Shown here one piece after another: positions 47,243 through 58,723 of a stretch of DNA of 64,000 bases. Made by a program: the position numbers and the translations under genes. The stretch is from CAVTOO01 sp963736355 (lineage in GTDB: Bacteria > Pseudomonadota > Alphaproteobacteria > Rhizobiales > Xanthobacteraceae): contig CAVTOO010000007.1 of NCBI GenBank assembly GCA_963736355.1, forward strand, positions 1 through 64,000. The letters are read 5' to 3'. Numbering within the stretch: the first letter of the stretch is position 1; each line of letters starts with the position of its first letter. Under the pieces are notes generated by a model. It ran no database searches. It was not told where the DNA came from and saw only the letters and a program-made list of their open reading frames with translations.

Positions 47243-47716
47243 ATGCCATTTTACGAGCATGTTTTTCTCGCGCGCCAAGATGCGAGCGCCCAGCAGGTCG
47301 AGGAATTGACCGCGCAGCTGAAGGGCGTCGTCGAGCAGATGGGCGGCAAGGTCACCAAGACCGAATATTGGGGCGTGCGCTCCCTCTCCTACCGCATCTC
47401 CAAGAACCGCAAGGCGCACTTCACGCTTCTCAATCTCGAAGCGCCGGCAGCCGCAATCGTCGAGATCGAGCGCCAGGAGCGCATCAACGAAGACGTGGTG
47501 CGCTATATCACCGTGCGCGTCGAAGAGCTTGAAGAAGGCCCGTCGGCGATGATGCGCAAGTCCGAGCGCGACCGTGACCGTGACGATCGCGGTGACCGTG
47601 GCGATCGTGGCCCGCGTGACCGCGACGATCGTGGTCCGCGCGACCGTGACCGTGACGACCGTCCGCGTGGACGACGTGATGCCGAAGTTGGCGCTGACAC
47701 CGAAAGCGCGGAGTAA
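47243..47716 (+). CDS. rpsF: Ribosomal protein bS6
   Basis: A 157-residue small-subunit protein. The ferredoxin-like core (MPFYEHVFLARQDASAQQVE, GKVTKTEYWGVRSLSYRISK, ERINEDVVRYITVRVEE) covers about 100 residues. It is followed by a ~50-residue tail rich in Arg/Asp dipeptides, encoded by an imperfect CGTGACCG-type repeat (47563-47680). Such tails occur in alphaproteobacterial S6 and vary in length. It starts the rpsF-rpsR operon. Confidence 0.97.
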   Translation: MPFYEHVFLARQDASAQQVEELTAQLKGVVEQMGGKVTKTEYWGVRSLSYRISKNRKAHFTLLNLEAPAAAIVEIERQERINEDVVRYITVRVEELEEGPSAMMRKSERDRDRDDRGDRGDRGPRDRDDRGPRDRDRDDRPRGRRDAEVGADTESAE

Positions 47717-47721
47717 GAATC

Positions 47722-47967
47722 ATGGCTTTTGCTGCAAATTCCGCTCGCCGCCCGTTCTTCCGCCGTCGCAAGACCTGCCCGTTCACGGGCGCGAACGCGC
47801 CGAAGATCGACTACAAGGACATCAAGCTTCTGCAGCGCTACATTTCCGAGCGCGGCAAGATCGTGCCGAGCCGTATCACCGCGGTGTCGGCCAAGAAGCA
47901 GCGTGAACTCGCCCGCGAAATCAAGCGCGCGCGGTTCCTCGGCTTCCTGCCTTACGTCATCAAGTAA
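47722..47967 (+). CDS. rpsR: Ribosomal protein bS18
   Basis: An 81-residue protein that binds bS6 in the 30S platform. PFFRRRKTCPFTGANAPKID and YKDIKLLQRYISERGKIVPS are standard, with the ending RARFLGFLPYVIK. Intact; 5 bases after rpsF. Confidence 0.98.
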   Translation: MAFAANSARRPFFRRRKTCPFTGANAPKIDYKDIKLLQRYISERGKIVPSRITAVSAKKQRELAREIKRARFLGFLPYVIK

Positions 47968-47982
47968 GACGACACGACAATC

Positions 47983-48010
47983 CTGAGTGCCGCGACAGCG
48001 CGGCACTCAG
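47983..48010 (+). terminator. Stem-loop after rpsR
   Basis: A perfect 12-bp stem, CTGAGTGCCGCG and CGCGGCACTCAG, with an ACAG loop, 15 bases after the rpsR stop. There is no T-run, so it more likely attenuates or stabilises the mRNA end than acting as a full intrinsic terminator before the DUF2232 gene. Confidence 0.65.
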
Positions 48011-48071
48011 TCAAAACCAGTTGGGGCGGACATCGATCCGCCTCTAACCGCCGAGGAGGCGGGACAGCGAC

Positions 48072-49021
48072 ATGAACCACGGCCTCATCATCGCACCTGT
48101 TGCCGGCTTGATCGCGGCGTTGATGTTCGCATCAACCGCGAGCGGCGCAGTGCTGGCCGGTTTCCTGGTGTTCCTGGCGCCGTTGCCCATCATGGGTGCA
48201 ACCATGGGATGGGGCTCGGCCGTGGGTCTTGCCGCCGCGCTGCTGGGAGCTTGTAGCCTTGGCGCCGTTATCGGGCCGCTGACCTTCGTCGCCTTCCTGA
48301 TTGCAATCGGTTTGCCGGCCTGGTGGCTGGCGCGGCTCGCGATCACGGCGCAGCCTGCGCCCGCGCAGCGCAGCCGCAGACGCCGAGCTGGTATCCGACC
48401 GGGCATCTCATCGCCTGGATCGTCGCGATTGTTATCGTCGGCAGCGCCGTTTCCATGATGCTCAATGCGGGCGATGTCTTTGCAACGGATGACAGTTCGC
48501 GTCAGGAGCTTGCAACGATGCTGCAGGCGAGCGGGCGCATTCCCGACGGCGTCGATTCCCTGCGCTTCGTCGATGCCGTGCTTCGCATCCTGCCGTCGGT
48601 CGCATCGTTCTTCGCGGTGATGGCACTCGCCTTCGATCTGTGGGCCGCCGGCCACCTGATCCGGCTGAGCGGACGGCTGCCGCGCCCCTGGCCCAATGTG
48701 TCGATGATGACGCTGCCGGCACCGCTCCTTGCGGTGCTGGGTGTTGCGTTCGTTCTGATGTTCGCTGGTGAGCCTGTCGCGGCCTATGCGCGCATTGTCG
48801 TCGCACCGCTGGCCGCCGCCTTTCTCCTGCTCGGCCTTGCGACGTTCCACGACATGACCAGGCCTCTCGCAGGCCGGCCTTTCTGGCTCGGCGCGCTCTA
48901 TGTGGCGCTGCTGTTCGGCTGGCCGATGCTGCCCGTGGTCGTGCTCGGCATTGCCGAACAGCTTCTCGGTTTTCGGGCGCAGATCGCCAAGCGACTGCCT
49001 CCGTCCCCACCCTCGGAATAA
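48072..49021 (+). CDS. DUF2232 membrane protein (one frameshift)
   Basis: About 316 residues, polytopic inner-membrane protein of unknown function that is regularly found between rpsR and rplI in alphaproteobacteria. Hydrophobic segments include IIAPVAGLIAALMFASTASG, FLVFLAPLPIMGATMGW, HLIAWIVAIVIVGSAVSMML and APLLAVLGVAFVLMFAGEPV. GAGGAGG lies upstream of ATG 48072. A frame change near 48375 lies in the hydrophilic loop, after WWLARLAITAQPAP. After joining, the second half continues to 49021. Confidence 0.85.
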
Positions 49022-49046
49022 TTCTGGATCACAAGGAGACTGAAAG

Positions 49047-49656
49047 ATGGAAGTTATTTTGCTCGAACGCGTCGCCAAGCTCGGTCAGATGGGTGAAGTC
49101 GTCCGCGTCAAGGACGGCTTCGCACGCAATTTCCTGCTGCCGCGCGGCAAGGCGCTGCGCGCCACCACGGACAACCGCGCTCGCTTCGATGCCATGAAGG
49201 CCGATCTCGAAGCCCGCAACGTCGAAGCCAAGGGCGAGGCCGCAAAGGTCGCCGCCAAGATCGAAGGCCGCAATGTCGTCGTGCTGCGGCAGGCGTCCGA
49301 AACCGGCCAGCTGTTTGGCTCGGTGTCGAGCCGCGACCTCGTCGGCCTGTTCGAAGCCGACGGCATCAGCGTCAACCGCAACCAGATTCTGCTCGACATG
49401 CCGATCAAGGCGATCGGCCGCCACAAGATCGCGATCGCGGTTCATCCCGAAGTCGAGGCTGGCGTGACGGTCACCGTGGCGCGTAGCCAGGAAGAAGCCG
49501 AGCGTATCGCGCGCGGCGAAGACGTCACCGTTCGCAAGCAGGATCGCGACGAAGCCGAGGAAGCGCTGGCGGCCGCGGAAGAGTTCTTCGAGCCGGGCGC
49601 CGGCGAAGCGGCGGCCGACGAGTTCGGAAGACGCTCCGGCCGACGACGCCAAATAA
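49047..49656 (+). CDS. rplI: Ribosomal protein bL9 (one frameshift near the end)
   Basis: About 202 residues. N-terminal domain MEVILLERVAKLGQMGEVVR with the conserved LPRGKALRAT, a long connecting helix, and the C-terminal domain (GLFEADGISVNRNQILLDM, HPEVEAGVTVTVARS). A single inserted base near 49625 would otherwise extend the protein ~70 residues past the terminator. Corrected, it ends EFEDAPADDAK-stop at 49656, the acidic end expected for rhizobial bL9. Confidence 0.94.
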
Positions 49657-49703
49657 GCTCAAGTAAGACTTCAGCAAAGATCTCTACGAAACCTACAAAC
49701 GAC

Positions 49704-49733
49704 AACGGCGCCGGGATCACCGGCGCCGTTTTT
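49704..49733 (+). terminator. Intrinsic terminator after rplI
   Basis: An 11-bp stem, AACGGCGCCGG and CCGGCGCCGTT, with a 5-base loop GATCA, runs into TTTTT. It ends the ribosomal operon. The convergent cytochrome-like gene ends 16 bases beyond it. Confidence 0.9.
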
Positions 49734-49749
49734 GTATCCAGTCGGAATA

Positions 49750-50622
49750 TCAGCGCGCCGGCGTTTCGCTCGAAGGTGCAGCTTGTGTCGCAGGTGCCGC
49801 CTGCCCTTCGGAGGCTGCCGGTGCCGCCGGTTCCGGTCGCGGCACGATGACAATCACCGGTCCCGACGACTCTGGCGCAGGCGTGGCCGACGCAGGCGGG
49901 GTCGCAGCCGCGGGCGGCGTGGCTTGATGTTCAGCCTCGACGGGAAGCGGGGTCGGCGCCGGTTCGGGCTTGGGTTCGAGCTTGGGCTCGGGCTTGGGTT
50001 CGGGCTTGGGTTCAGGTTTTGCCTCAACCGCAGGTGCAGGCTCCGGCTTCGCTTCAGGCTTGGCATCCGGCGCAGCTGCGGGCGTCGGTGTGGGCTCAGG
50101 CGTCGCGACTGCTGGGCCGCGCTTGCCGTCTCCCTTTTTGCCCTTGGCCTGCCGCTTGGCCGCAGGTGGCTGATCCTCGGCAGGCGCGCCCTCCACGGTC
50201 GGAACCGTGATCGTCTGCCTGGCTTTTCCCTTGCCCGGGGCCGGAGCAGCAGGCGCATCAGCGGTCGTTGACGGCGCGCCCGGCGTTGCACCTGGCGTTC
50301 CCTGCCCCTTGCGAGCCGCCTTGGGCGCGGACTTGGCGGGCGTTTCGACTCTCACACCGGCGCCGTTTTGAACGAGATACGCAGCGAGCGTCCCGGCCAT
50401 TTCCGAGCCGGTTGTATAATGCTGACGCAGGAACCCGGGAAGTTGTCCCGCGGCCACGGATTTAAGCAGCCCTCGCGGGGTCGAATGGCAGGCCGAACAC
50501 GTGCTGGAGAACAACTGCGCAGGCGTTTTGCCCGCGTCCAGGTTCTGGGCAGACACGCCAGCCCACGCAACAAGCGCGAAAACAACGCTTAATGCGGCCA
50601 GTCTGATCGCCCGGCACGCCAT
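49750..50622 (-). CDS. Exported CXXCH (haem-c-like) protein with long low-complexity tail
   Basis: A 290-residue exported protein. After the signal peptide (LAALSVVFALVAWAGVSA) a short domain carries one haem-c motif in LFSSTCSACHSTPRGLL and a possible axial Met in GSEMAGTLAAYLV. About 190 residues then consist of Ala/Pro/Lys/Glu repeats, including several tandem P-K-P-E units. The haem domain is only ~75 residues, small even for cytochrome c. It may be an electron carrier tethered by a flexible, wall-reaching tail. No partner oxidase or reductase is adjacent. Confidence 0.68.
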   Translation of the reverse strand: MACRAIRLAALSVVFALVAWAGVSAQNLDAGKTPAQLFSSTCSACHSTPRGLLKSVAAGQLPGFLRQHYTTGSEMAGTLAAYLVQNGAGVRVETPAKSAPKAARKGQGTPGATPGAPSTTADAPAAPAPGKGKARQTITVPTVEGAPAEDQPPAAKRQAKGKKGDGKRGPAVATPEPTPTPAAAPDAKPEAKPEPAPAVEAKPEPKPEPKPEPKLEPKPEPAPTPLPVEAEHQATPPAAATPPASATPAPESSGPVIVIVPRPEPAAPAASEGQAAPATQAAPSSETPAR

Positions 50623-51181
50623 TCAATCCTCCAACCTCGGCTTCCCGTGAACCGCCACCTTGTAGCGGATCGCCGGACGAATGGAAGCGGCACTGTCGTA
50701 CACACCGCAAGCGGCATCCCTGCCTGTGTGAAATTGCCGGTGCAACCCAATTTTGATCAAAACAGACGCGCTCAGCGGGAATTGATTGCCGACCAGCCAC
50801 AAGCGCTTATGCGTTCCGTCGCCGCAAATTATCCGAACGAGCTGCGTCATTTTTGCACCCGCCGACGCGGGCGCATTTCATCGGTTATGGATTGCGTCCG
50901 AGAATATCGCAGCGACCACTTCTACATACGAGCCGCAAACGCCATCAACCGACTCGGCCGCGGCGACAGGCGCGGACATCGCTGCAGGTTGCAGGCGGGT
51001 GGTTGTCAATTGCCGTTGCGCCGCCGCAAGCTCTTTCCTTGTGAACTGCCTGTGCATACGCGGTGGTTGATCGGGCCGGTTCGCAAAATCATTTGCAGCG
51101 CCGCCCCCATGGTGGTTCATGCTTGTCAGTCGCGGCGGCATCGCCACGCTTTTGACCGAAACACTCCAACACTGAGCCATC
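50623..51181. other. Gene-free 559-base gap before dnaB
   Basis: This lies between the divergent cytochrome-like gene and dnaB. I see no conserved reading frame, RNA gene or strong palindrome. Small frames present here are short, use atypical codons and overlap the probable promoters. It should contain the promoters of both neighbours. Confidence 0.55.
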
Positions 51182-52675
51182 ATGGCCCCTGCCGATTCGA
51201 CCGTCTTGAAACTTGCGACCGGTTCCGCGCCGGCGTTCCGCTCCGCGCCGCACAACATCGAGGCGGAGCAGGCGCTGCTCGGCGCTATTCTCGTCAACAA
51301 CGACGCGTTTTACCGGGTTTCGGACTTTCTCGAGCCGAAGCACCTGTTCGAGCCGATCCATCAGCAGATTTATGACCTCACCGGTAGCCTGATCCGCGCG
51401 GGCAAGATTGCGACCCCGGTCACGCTCAAGACCTTCCTGCCGGCCGATTCCGACATTGGCGGCATGACCGTGTCGCAATATCTCGCGCGGCTTGCCGCCG
51501 AGGCCACAACCATCATCAATGCGCATGACTATGGCCAGACGATCTATGAGCTTGCGCTGCGGCGCGATCTCATCCGCATCGGCGAGGACATGGTCAATGT
51601 CGCGTTCGACGCGCCGGTGGATATGGCGCCGCGCGTCCAGATCGAGGACGCCGAACGCAAGCTTTATGAACTCGCCGAGACCGGCCGCTACGACGGCGGC
51701 TTCCAGCGTTTCGGGCAAGCGCTCACGGTGGCCATCGACATGGCCGCCAACGCCTATCAGCGCGACGGAAAGCTGTCGGGCGTCGCCACCGGCCTTCACG
51801 ACCTCGATGCCAAGATGGGCGGATTGCAGAAATCCGATCTGATCGTCCTCGCCGGCCGTCCCGGCATGGGCAAGACGTCGCTTGCGACCAACATCGGCTA
51901 CAACATCGCACGCTCCTGGCGCGGCGAGATCGGCCCCGACGGCCACATGAAGACCGTCAACGGCGGCGTCGTCGGCTTCTTCTCTCTCGAAATGTCGGCC
52001 GAGCAGCTGGCCACCCGTATCATTTCCGAGCGCACGAACATTCCCTCGAGCGTCATCCGCCGCGGCGGCATCAGCGCCGACCAGTTCGAGGTCATCAAAA
52101 ACGTCTCGATCGAGATGCAGAACCTGCCGTTCTATGTCGACGAAAGCGGCGGCCTTTCGATTGCACAACTCGCGGCCCGCTCGCGGCGATTGAAACGGCA
52201 GAAGGGCCTCGATCTCATCATCGTGGACTACATCCAGCTGCTGCAGGGTACGGCGCGACGCGACGGCAACCGCGTGCAGGAAGTCACCGAAATCACAACG
52301 AAGCTGAAGGCGCTCGCCAAGGAGCTCAATGTTCCCATCGTGGCGCTGTCGCAATTGTCTCGTCAGGTCGAAAGCCGCGACGACAAGCGCCCGCAATTGT
52401 CGGATTTGCGTGAATCCGGCTCGATCGAACAGGACGCCGACGTGGTCATGTTCGTGTACCGCGAGGAATACTATCTGGAGAACAAGAAGCCCCAGGAGGG
52501 CACCGACGAGTTCTTCAAATGGGAGCAGGATATCTCCCGCGTCCACGGCAAGGCCGAAGTCATCATCGGCAAACAGCGCCACGGCCCCACCGGCACGGTC
52601 GAGCTGCAGTTCGACGCCAGCGTGACGCGCTTCGACAATCTTGTCCGCGACGTCCATTTGCCGGATCGGCTATAA
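51182..52675 (+). CDS. dnaB: Replicative DNA helicase
   Basis: A 497-residue hexameric helicase that unwinds DNA at the replication fork. The N-terminal domain (HNIEAEQALLGAILVNNDAF) is followed by the RecA-like motor: Walker A in LAGRPGMGKTSLATNIGYN, GFFSLEMSAEQLATRIISE, Walker B LIIVDYIQLL, and LSQLSRQVESRDDKRPQLSD. An insertion after the Walker A region (GEIGPDGHMKTVNGG) is common in alphaproteobacterial DnaB. Intact and of standard length. Confidence 0.97.
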   Translation: MAPADSTVLKLATGSAPAFRSAPHNIEAEQALLGAILVNNDAFYRVSDFLEPKHLFEPIHQQIYDLTGSLIRAGKIATPVTLKTFLPADSDIGGMTVSQYLARLAAEATTIINAHDYGQTIYELALRRDLIRIGEDMVNVAFDAPVDMAPRVQIEDAERKLYELAETGRYDGGFQRFGQALTVAIDMAANAYQRDGKLSGVATGLHDLDAKMGGLQKSDLIVLAGRPGMGKTSLATNIGYNIARSWRGEIGPDGHMKTVNGGVVGFFSLEMSAEQLATRIISERTNIPSSVIRRGGISADQFEVIKNVSIEMQNLPFYVDESGGLSIAQLAARSRRLKRQKGLDLIIVDYIQLLQGTARRDGNRVQEVTEITTKLKALAKELNVPIVALSQLSRQVESRDDKRPQLSDLRESGSIEQDADVVMFVYREEYYLENKKPQEGTDEFFKWEQDISRVHGKAEVIIGKQRHGPTGTVELQFDASVTRFDNLVRDVHLPDRL

Positions 52676-52727
52676 GCGGCCGCAATTGACCGCCACCGTG
52701 CCGCGCGCCAAAGTCCGATTCTGGCCC

Positions 52728-52773
52728 GCATGATCTGAAAATTGGCAACCGGTTTTCGGGTAGGATCATGTTC
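52728..52773. repeat. Dispersed repeat B, copy 3
   Basis: Bounded by GCATGATC and GATCATGTTC with GGCAACCGGTTTTCGG in the middle. An in-frame ATG for alr (52768) falls within it, but the downstream ATG 52807 is the more likely start. Confidence 0.82.
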
Positions 52774-52806
52774 AAACGAGCGGGCGCGCCGCAGGACCTT
52801 GAGACC

Positions 52807-53976
52807 ATGACCCCGGTATCCGACCCAAAGCCCCTCTTCGGCACCGCAGAACCCGACGTCGCGACCGACGACGCCGAGGCGAGCGGCATTCTCACCATCA
52901 ATCTCGACGCGGTGGTCGCCAACTGGCGCGCGCTCGGGTCCCACGCCTTGCCGGCCGAATGCGCGGCCGTGGTCAAGGCCGACGCCTATGGCTGCGGCAC
53001 CGAGCCCGTGGCACGCGCGCTCGCCAAGGCCGGGTGCAAGACGTTCTTCGTCGCCACGCTCGATGAGGCAAGGCGTGCCCGCGTCGCCGCGCCCGGCACG
53101 ACGATTTATGTCCTCGATGGATTTTTCTCCGGCAGCGGAAAGGCGTTTGCCGACATCGACGCCCGCCCGGTGATCGGCGATCTCACCGAACTTGCGGAAT
53201 GGGATTCCTTTCGCGCCGTGAGCGGCTGGCGCGGCGACGCCGCCATCCATGTCGACACCGGCATGAACCGGCTCGGCATCGGCGTTGACGAAGCACTGTC
53301 GCTGGTGCCGCGCATTCAGGCCGGCAATCATGGCATCGCGCTGGTGATGAGTCATTTCGTCAGCGCGGAGACGCCCGACCACACGCTGAACGGACGTCAG
53401 CTCGGCGCGTTCCGCGAAGTGACGCAGCCGTTTCAGCGGCGTCGACGCATCGATGGCGAATTCGTCCGGCATCTTTCTCGGCTCGCAGGCGCATTTCGAC
53501 ATGGTGCGGCCGGGTGCCGCGCTCTATGGCGTCAATCCGACGCCGCATTCGAACAATCCGATGCAGCCGGTCGTCGAAGCTGAAGGCGCGCATCGTGCAG
53601 GTGCGCAATGTCGAGAAAGGCGACACGGTCGGCTACGGCGCGACCTGGACACGCACGGCGGCCGACGCGGATCGCAATCGTTTCGGTCGGCTACGCCGAC
53701 GGATATTTCCGCGCCGCAGGCGGCGTCGATGGCGTGCGCAGCGCCGAAGTCGTTGCCGCCGGACGGCGCTGCCCGATCGCGGCCGGATCTCGATGGACCT
53801 GATCGCCGTCGATGTGACCGACGTGCCCGAGCGCGAAATTCGCCGCGGCGAGTTTGTCACCCTGATCGGCGAGGCATTACCGTCGACGAAGTGGGCACCA
53901 GTTCGGCACCATCGGTTACGAAGTTCTCACCAGCCTCGGCTCGCGCTACCGTCGCGTCTATCGCGGCGGCGCTTGA
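52807..53976 (+). CDS. alr: Alanine racemase (several frameshifts)
   Basis: PLP enzyme making D-alanine for peptidoglycan. The PLP lysine is in AAVVKADAYGCG, after GILTINLDAVVANWRAL. HVDTGMNRLGIGVDEALSL, SQAHFDMVRPGAALYGVNPT and VRNVEKGDTVGYGATW continue the fold. VSVGYADGYFRA and RISMDLIAVDVTDVPER include the second-subunit region. The true ending GTIGYEVLTSLGSRYRRVYR is reached at 53976. The frame changes from about 53430 onward, each time consistent with an inserted base. The start is placed at ATG 52807; ATG 52768 lies inside repeat B. Confidence 0.9.
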
Positions 53977-53988
53977 GGTCAAGACCTG

Positions 53989-55509
<1,521 letters not shown>

Positions 55510-55616
55510 GGATGCCGGCCTTGCGGGACGGCCGTCATGCCATCCGTCAGCGTAGAGCGATAATCGCGCGCGCCGATTCGCCGTGCCGGCCACAACGCAG
55601 CGGACCTGACGACCCG

Positions 55617-56331
55617 ATGCCGATTACGCTTCTCGATCTCGTCCTGCTCGCGGTGATGCTGATGTCGGGCCTGCTGGCGATGGTGCGCGGCTTCATGCGC
55701 GAAGTCCTGTCGATCGCGGCCTGGGGCGCCGCCGCGCTGGTGACGCTGTATGTTCTATCCAGAAGCTTCTGCCGACCGCGAAAGACCTATTTCAACAACG
55801 ACACCGTCGCGACCGTCGTCGTGATCGCCGGCCTGTTTCATCGGCACGCTGATCATCGTCTCGATCATCACGGTGCGGATTTCCGACATGATCCTGGACT
55901 GCCGGATCGGCGCGCTCGACCGCACGCTCGGGTTCCTGTTCGGGCTCGGCCGCGGCCTGCTGATCGTGGTGGTCGCCTTCCTGTTCTTCAACTGGCTGGT
56001 TCCGGACAAGCAGCGCCCGGACTGGGTCCGCACGGCCAAATCGCGCAGGCGTGCTGCAAGGAACCGGGAATTGGTTGATGTCGCTCTTGCCGGACGACCC
56101 CGAGAACACCATCTTGAAGAGATTCAAGAAGGCAAAAGCGCGGACGACGAAGCCCCTGCCGAGGCGGCGCCGCCGGCCAGGCGTTCGGACGCGCCCGCCA
56201 ACAGCAACAAGCTCGTCGACCGGCGCTATCGACGGTGGATACGCCAAGGCGGAACGCGACAGGCTGCGGCAGTTGATCGAAGGCGGCAACGGCAACGTCC
56301 TCACGCTGAGCGACACAGCGAGGCGCGATGA
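55617..56331 (+). CDS. cvpA: CvpA-family membrane protein (several frameshifts)
   Basis: Integral membrane protein of the colicin-V-production family, conserved upstream of purF. MPITLLDLVLLAVMLMSGLL, MVRGFMREVLSIAAWGAAAL, the segment TVVVIAGLF, and GALDRTLGFLFGLGRGLLIV give four helices. The C-terminal ~100 residues are charged and disordered. Frame breaks near 55760, 55840 and beyond 56040. The stop TGA at 56329-56331 overlaps the purF start (ATGA), but the exact end is inferred. Confidence 0.78.
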
Positions 56332-57816
56332 CGCGAAACTGCGAACTCGACAAGTCGATTCGCTGGACCTCGACGCGCGACACGCTGCGCGAGGAATGCG
56401 GCGTGTTCGGCATTTTCGGCCATCCCGACGCCGCCGCCATCACCGCGCTCGGGCTGCACGCCCTGCAGCATCGCGGCCAGGAAGCCGCCGGCATCGTCTC
56501 CTTCGACGGCAGCCGCTTTCATTCCGAACGCCGGCTCGGCCTGGTCGGCGACACCTTCTCCCGCCGCGACGTGATCGACCGCCTGCCCGGCACCTCGGCC
56601 GTCGGCCATGTCCGCTATTCCACCACCGGCGACACCATCCTGCGCAACGTGCAGCCGCTGTTCGCCGAACTGAATGCCGGCGGCTTCGCGGTCGGCCACA
56701 ACGGCAATCTCACCAACGGCCTGACGCTGCGCCGCGAACTGGTGCGCAACGGCGCGATGATGCAGTCGACCACCGACACCGAGGTGATCCTGCATCTGGT
56801 CGCGCAGTCGCAAGCGCAGCCGCTTCATCGACCGCTTCATCGAGGCGCTGCGCGCGATCGAGGGCGCCTATTCGCTGGTGTCGCTGACCAACAAGAAGCT
56901 GATCGGCGCGCGCGATCCGCTCGGCATCCGCCCGCTGGTGCTCGGCGAACTCGACGGCTGCCCGATCCTGGCGTCGGAGACCTGCGCGCTCGACATCATC
57001 GGCGCGAAATACGTCCGCGACATCGAGCCCGGCGAAGTCATCGTGTTCGACGAGCACGGCGCGCAGAGCCACAAGCCGTTCCCGCCGACAGCCGCCGCGG
57101 CCCTGCATCTTCGAATACATCTACTTCTCGCGGCCGGATTCCATCGTCGGCGGCCGCTCGGTCTATGACGTCCGCAAGGCATTCGGCGCGCAGCTCGCGC
57201 GCGAGAGCCATGTCGAGGCCGACGTCGTCGTGCCGGTGCCGGATTCCGGCGTGCCGGCCGCGATCGGCTACAGCCAGCACTCCGGCGTGCCGTTCGAACT
57301 CGGCATCATCCGCAATCACTATGTCGGCCGCACCTTCATCCAGCCGACCCAGAGCGTGCGCGAACTCGGCGTGCGCATGAAGCATTCGGCCAACCGCGCC
57401 GCGATCGAAGGCAAGCGCATCGTCCTGATCGACGACTCGCTGGTGCGCGGCACCACCTCGAAGAAGATCGTCAAGCATGATGCGCGACGCCGGCGCCACG
57501 CGAGGTGCATTTCCGCATCGCCTCGCCGCCGATCACGCATCCCGACTATTACGGCATCGACATGCCGGACCGCGACGGCCTGCTCGCCGCGACCCATATC
57601 GCTCGAAGAGATGCGCGAATTCATCGGCGCCGATTCGCTGGCGTTCCTGTCGGTCGACGGCATCTACCGCGCCATGGGCGAGCCCGGCCGCGATCCCGCC
57701 ACATCCGAAGTTCACCGACCACTGCTTCACCGGCGACTATCCGACCCGCCTGACCGACCAGACCCAGACCGAAGCCGCAGCCGCGGCAATTGTCGCTGCT
57801 GGCGGAAGCGAGCTGA
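56328..57816 (+). CDS. purF: Amidophosphoribosyltransferase (several frameshifts)
   Basis: First committed enzyme of purine synthesis, transferring glutamine nitrogen to PRPP. The N-terminal nucleophile Cys follows a short propeptide in RDTLREECGVFGIFGHPDAA. Glutaminase motifs: YSTTGDTILRNVQPLFAELN and VGHNGNLTNGLTLRRELV. PRTase region: VPVPDSGVPAAIGYSQHSGV, FIQPTQSVRELGVRMKHSAN and the PRPP loop IVLIDDSLVRGTTSKKIV. Breaks near 56810, 57090, 57475, 57500, 57600 and 57700. The correct ending RQLSLLAEAS-stop is at 57816. About 496 residues. Confidence 0.92.
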
Positions 57817-57827
57817 CGCCTGCCGCG

Positions 57828-57857
57828 CGTCGTCCCTGCGAGCGCAGGGTCCGCATG
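57828..57857. repeat. Intergenic palindrome (CCCTGCG type)
   Basis: CCCTGCG and CGCAGGG face each other with a 2-base loop, flanked by CGT and TCC. It lies 18 bases after purF, with a second palindrome further on at 57920. Typical short repeat of this bacterial group, and possibly the purF transcript end. Confidence 0.75.
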
Positions 57858-57919
57858 ACCGCGGCCTTGTGCTCGAGCCATTAGACACGACGTCTTCTCG
57901 CATCATAACGTCACGGCGT

Positions 57920-57946
57920 ATGGGTCCCGGCATACGCCGGGACGAC
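57920..57946. repeat. Intergenic palindrome (repeat E)
   Basis: GTCCCGG and CCGGGAC with a 6-base loop CATACG, flanked by ATGG and GAC. Common dispersed element in Bradyrhizobium-type genomes; it lies just upstream of the SDR gene start. Confidence 0.8.
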
Positions 57947-57964
57947 TGACGGAGAGCTCGCTCC

Positions 57965-58715
57965 ATGACCACAGCCCCTCGCCTCCCGCATCGCTCTCGT
58001 CACCGGCGCCTCGCGCGGCATCGGCTATGCCACCGCGCGCGCGCTCGCGCACGGCCGGCGCGCATGTCGTCGCGGTGGCGCGCACGCAGGGCGGGCTCGA
58101 AGAACTCGACGACGAGATCCGAAGGCCGACGGCGGCAGCGCGACGCTGGTGCCGCTCGACCTCACCGACTTCGACGGCATCGCCCGGCTCGGCGCGCGCG
58201 CTGCACGAGCGCCACGGCAAGCTCGACATTCTGGTCGGCAATGCCGGCATCGCCGGCCCCTCCTCGCCGCTCGGCGCATATCGAGCTGAAGCCGTGGGAC
58301 GACGTGATGGCGGTCAACGTCACCGCGAACTTCCAGCTGATCCGCTGCATGGAGCCGCTGCTGCAGAAGTCCGACGCCGGCCGCGCGGTGTTCGTGACCT
58401 CGGGCGCGCGCGAGCAAGGCCGACGCCTATCTCGGGCCCTATGCGGCCTCGAAGGCCGCGCTCGAGACGCTGGCGCGGGCCTGGGCCAACGAGACCGTCG
58501 ACGACGCCGCTGCGCGTCAATCTGTTCAACCCCGGCCCGATCCGCACCCGCATGCGCGCCGATCGTGATGCCGGGCGAAGACCCGATGACGCTGGATACG
58601 CCGGAGCAGGTGCGCGGAATTCATCGTGCCGATGTGCCTGCCGGACTTCACGCAAACCGGCGTGGTCTATTCGTATCCGGACAGGAAGATTTTGAAGTAT
58701 CGCGATCCGGCGTGA
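57965..58715 (+). CDS. Short-chain dehydrogenase/reductase (many frameshifts)
   Basis: About 247 residues after joining frames. Cofactor motif IALVTGASRGIGYATARALA, the NAG motif in ILVGNAGIAGPSSPLG, catalytic Ser in VFVTSGA and the Tyr/Lys pair in YAASKAALETLARAWANETV. The ending is YSYPDRKILKYRDP. Substrate unknown. About ten indels occur within 750 bases, the densest in the window. All catalytic positions survive, so it is probably a functional gene with bad consensus. Follows purF, convergent with der. Confidence 0.85.
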
Positions 58716-58723
58716 GGGCAGAT

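Noticed and set aside
47563..47680. A CRISPR-like tandem repeat
   Set aside because: The repeats are short, in frame, and encode the Arg/Asp tail of ribosomal protein S6; there are no spacers.
50623..51181. A small gene upstream of dnaB
   Set aside because: Short frames only, no ribosome-binding site, no recognisable protein and atypical codon use.
51089..52657. A 522-residue minus-strand reading frame
   Set aside because: Antisense to intact dnaB; no domain recognised.
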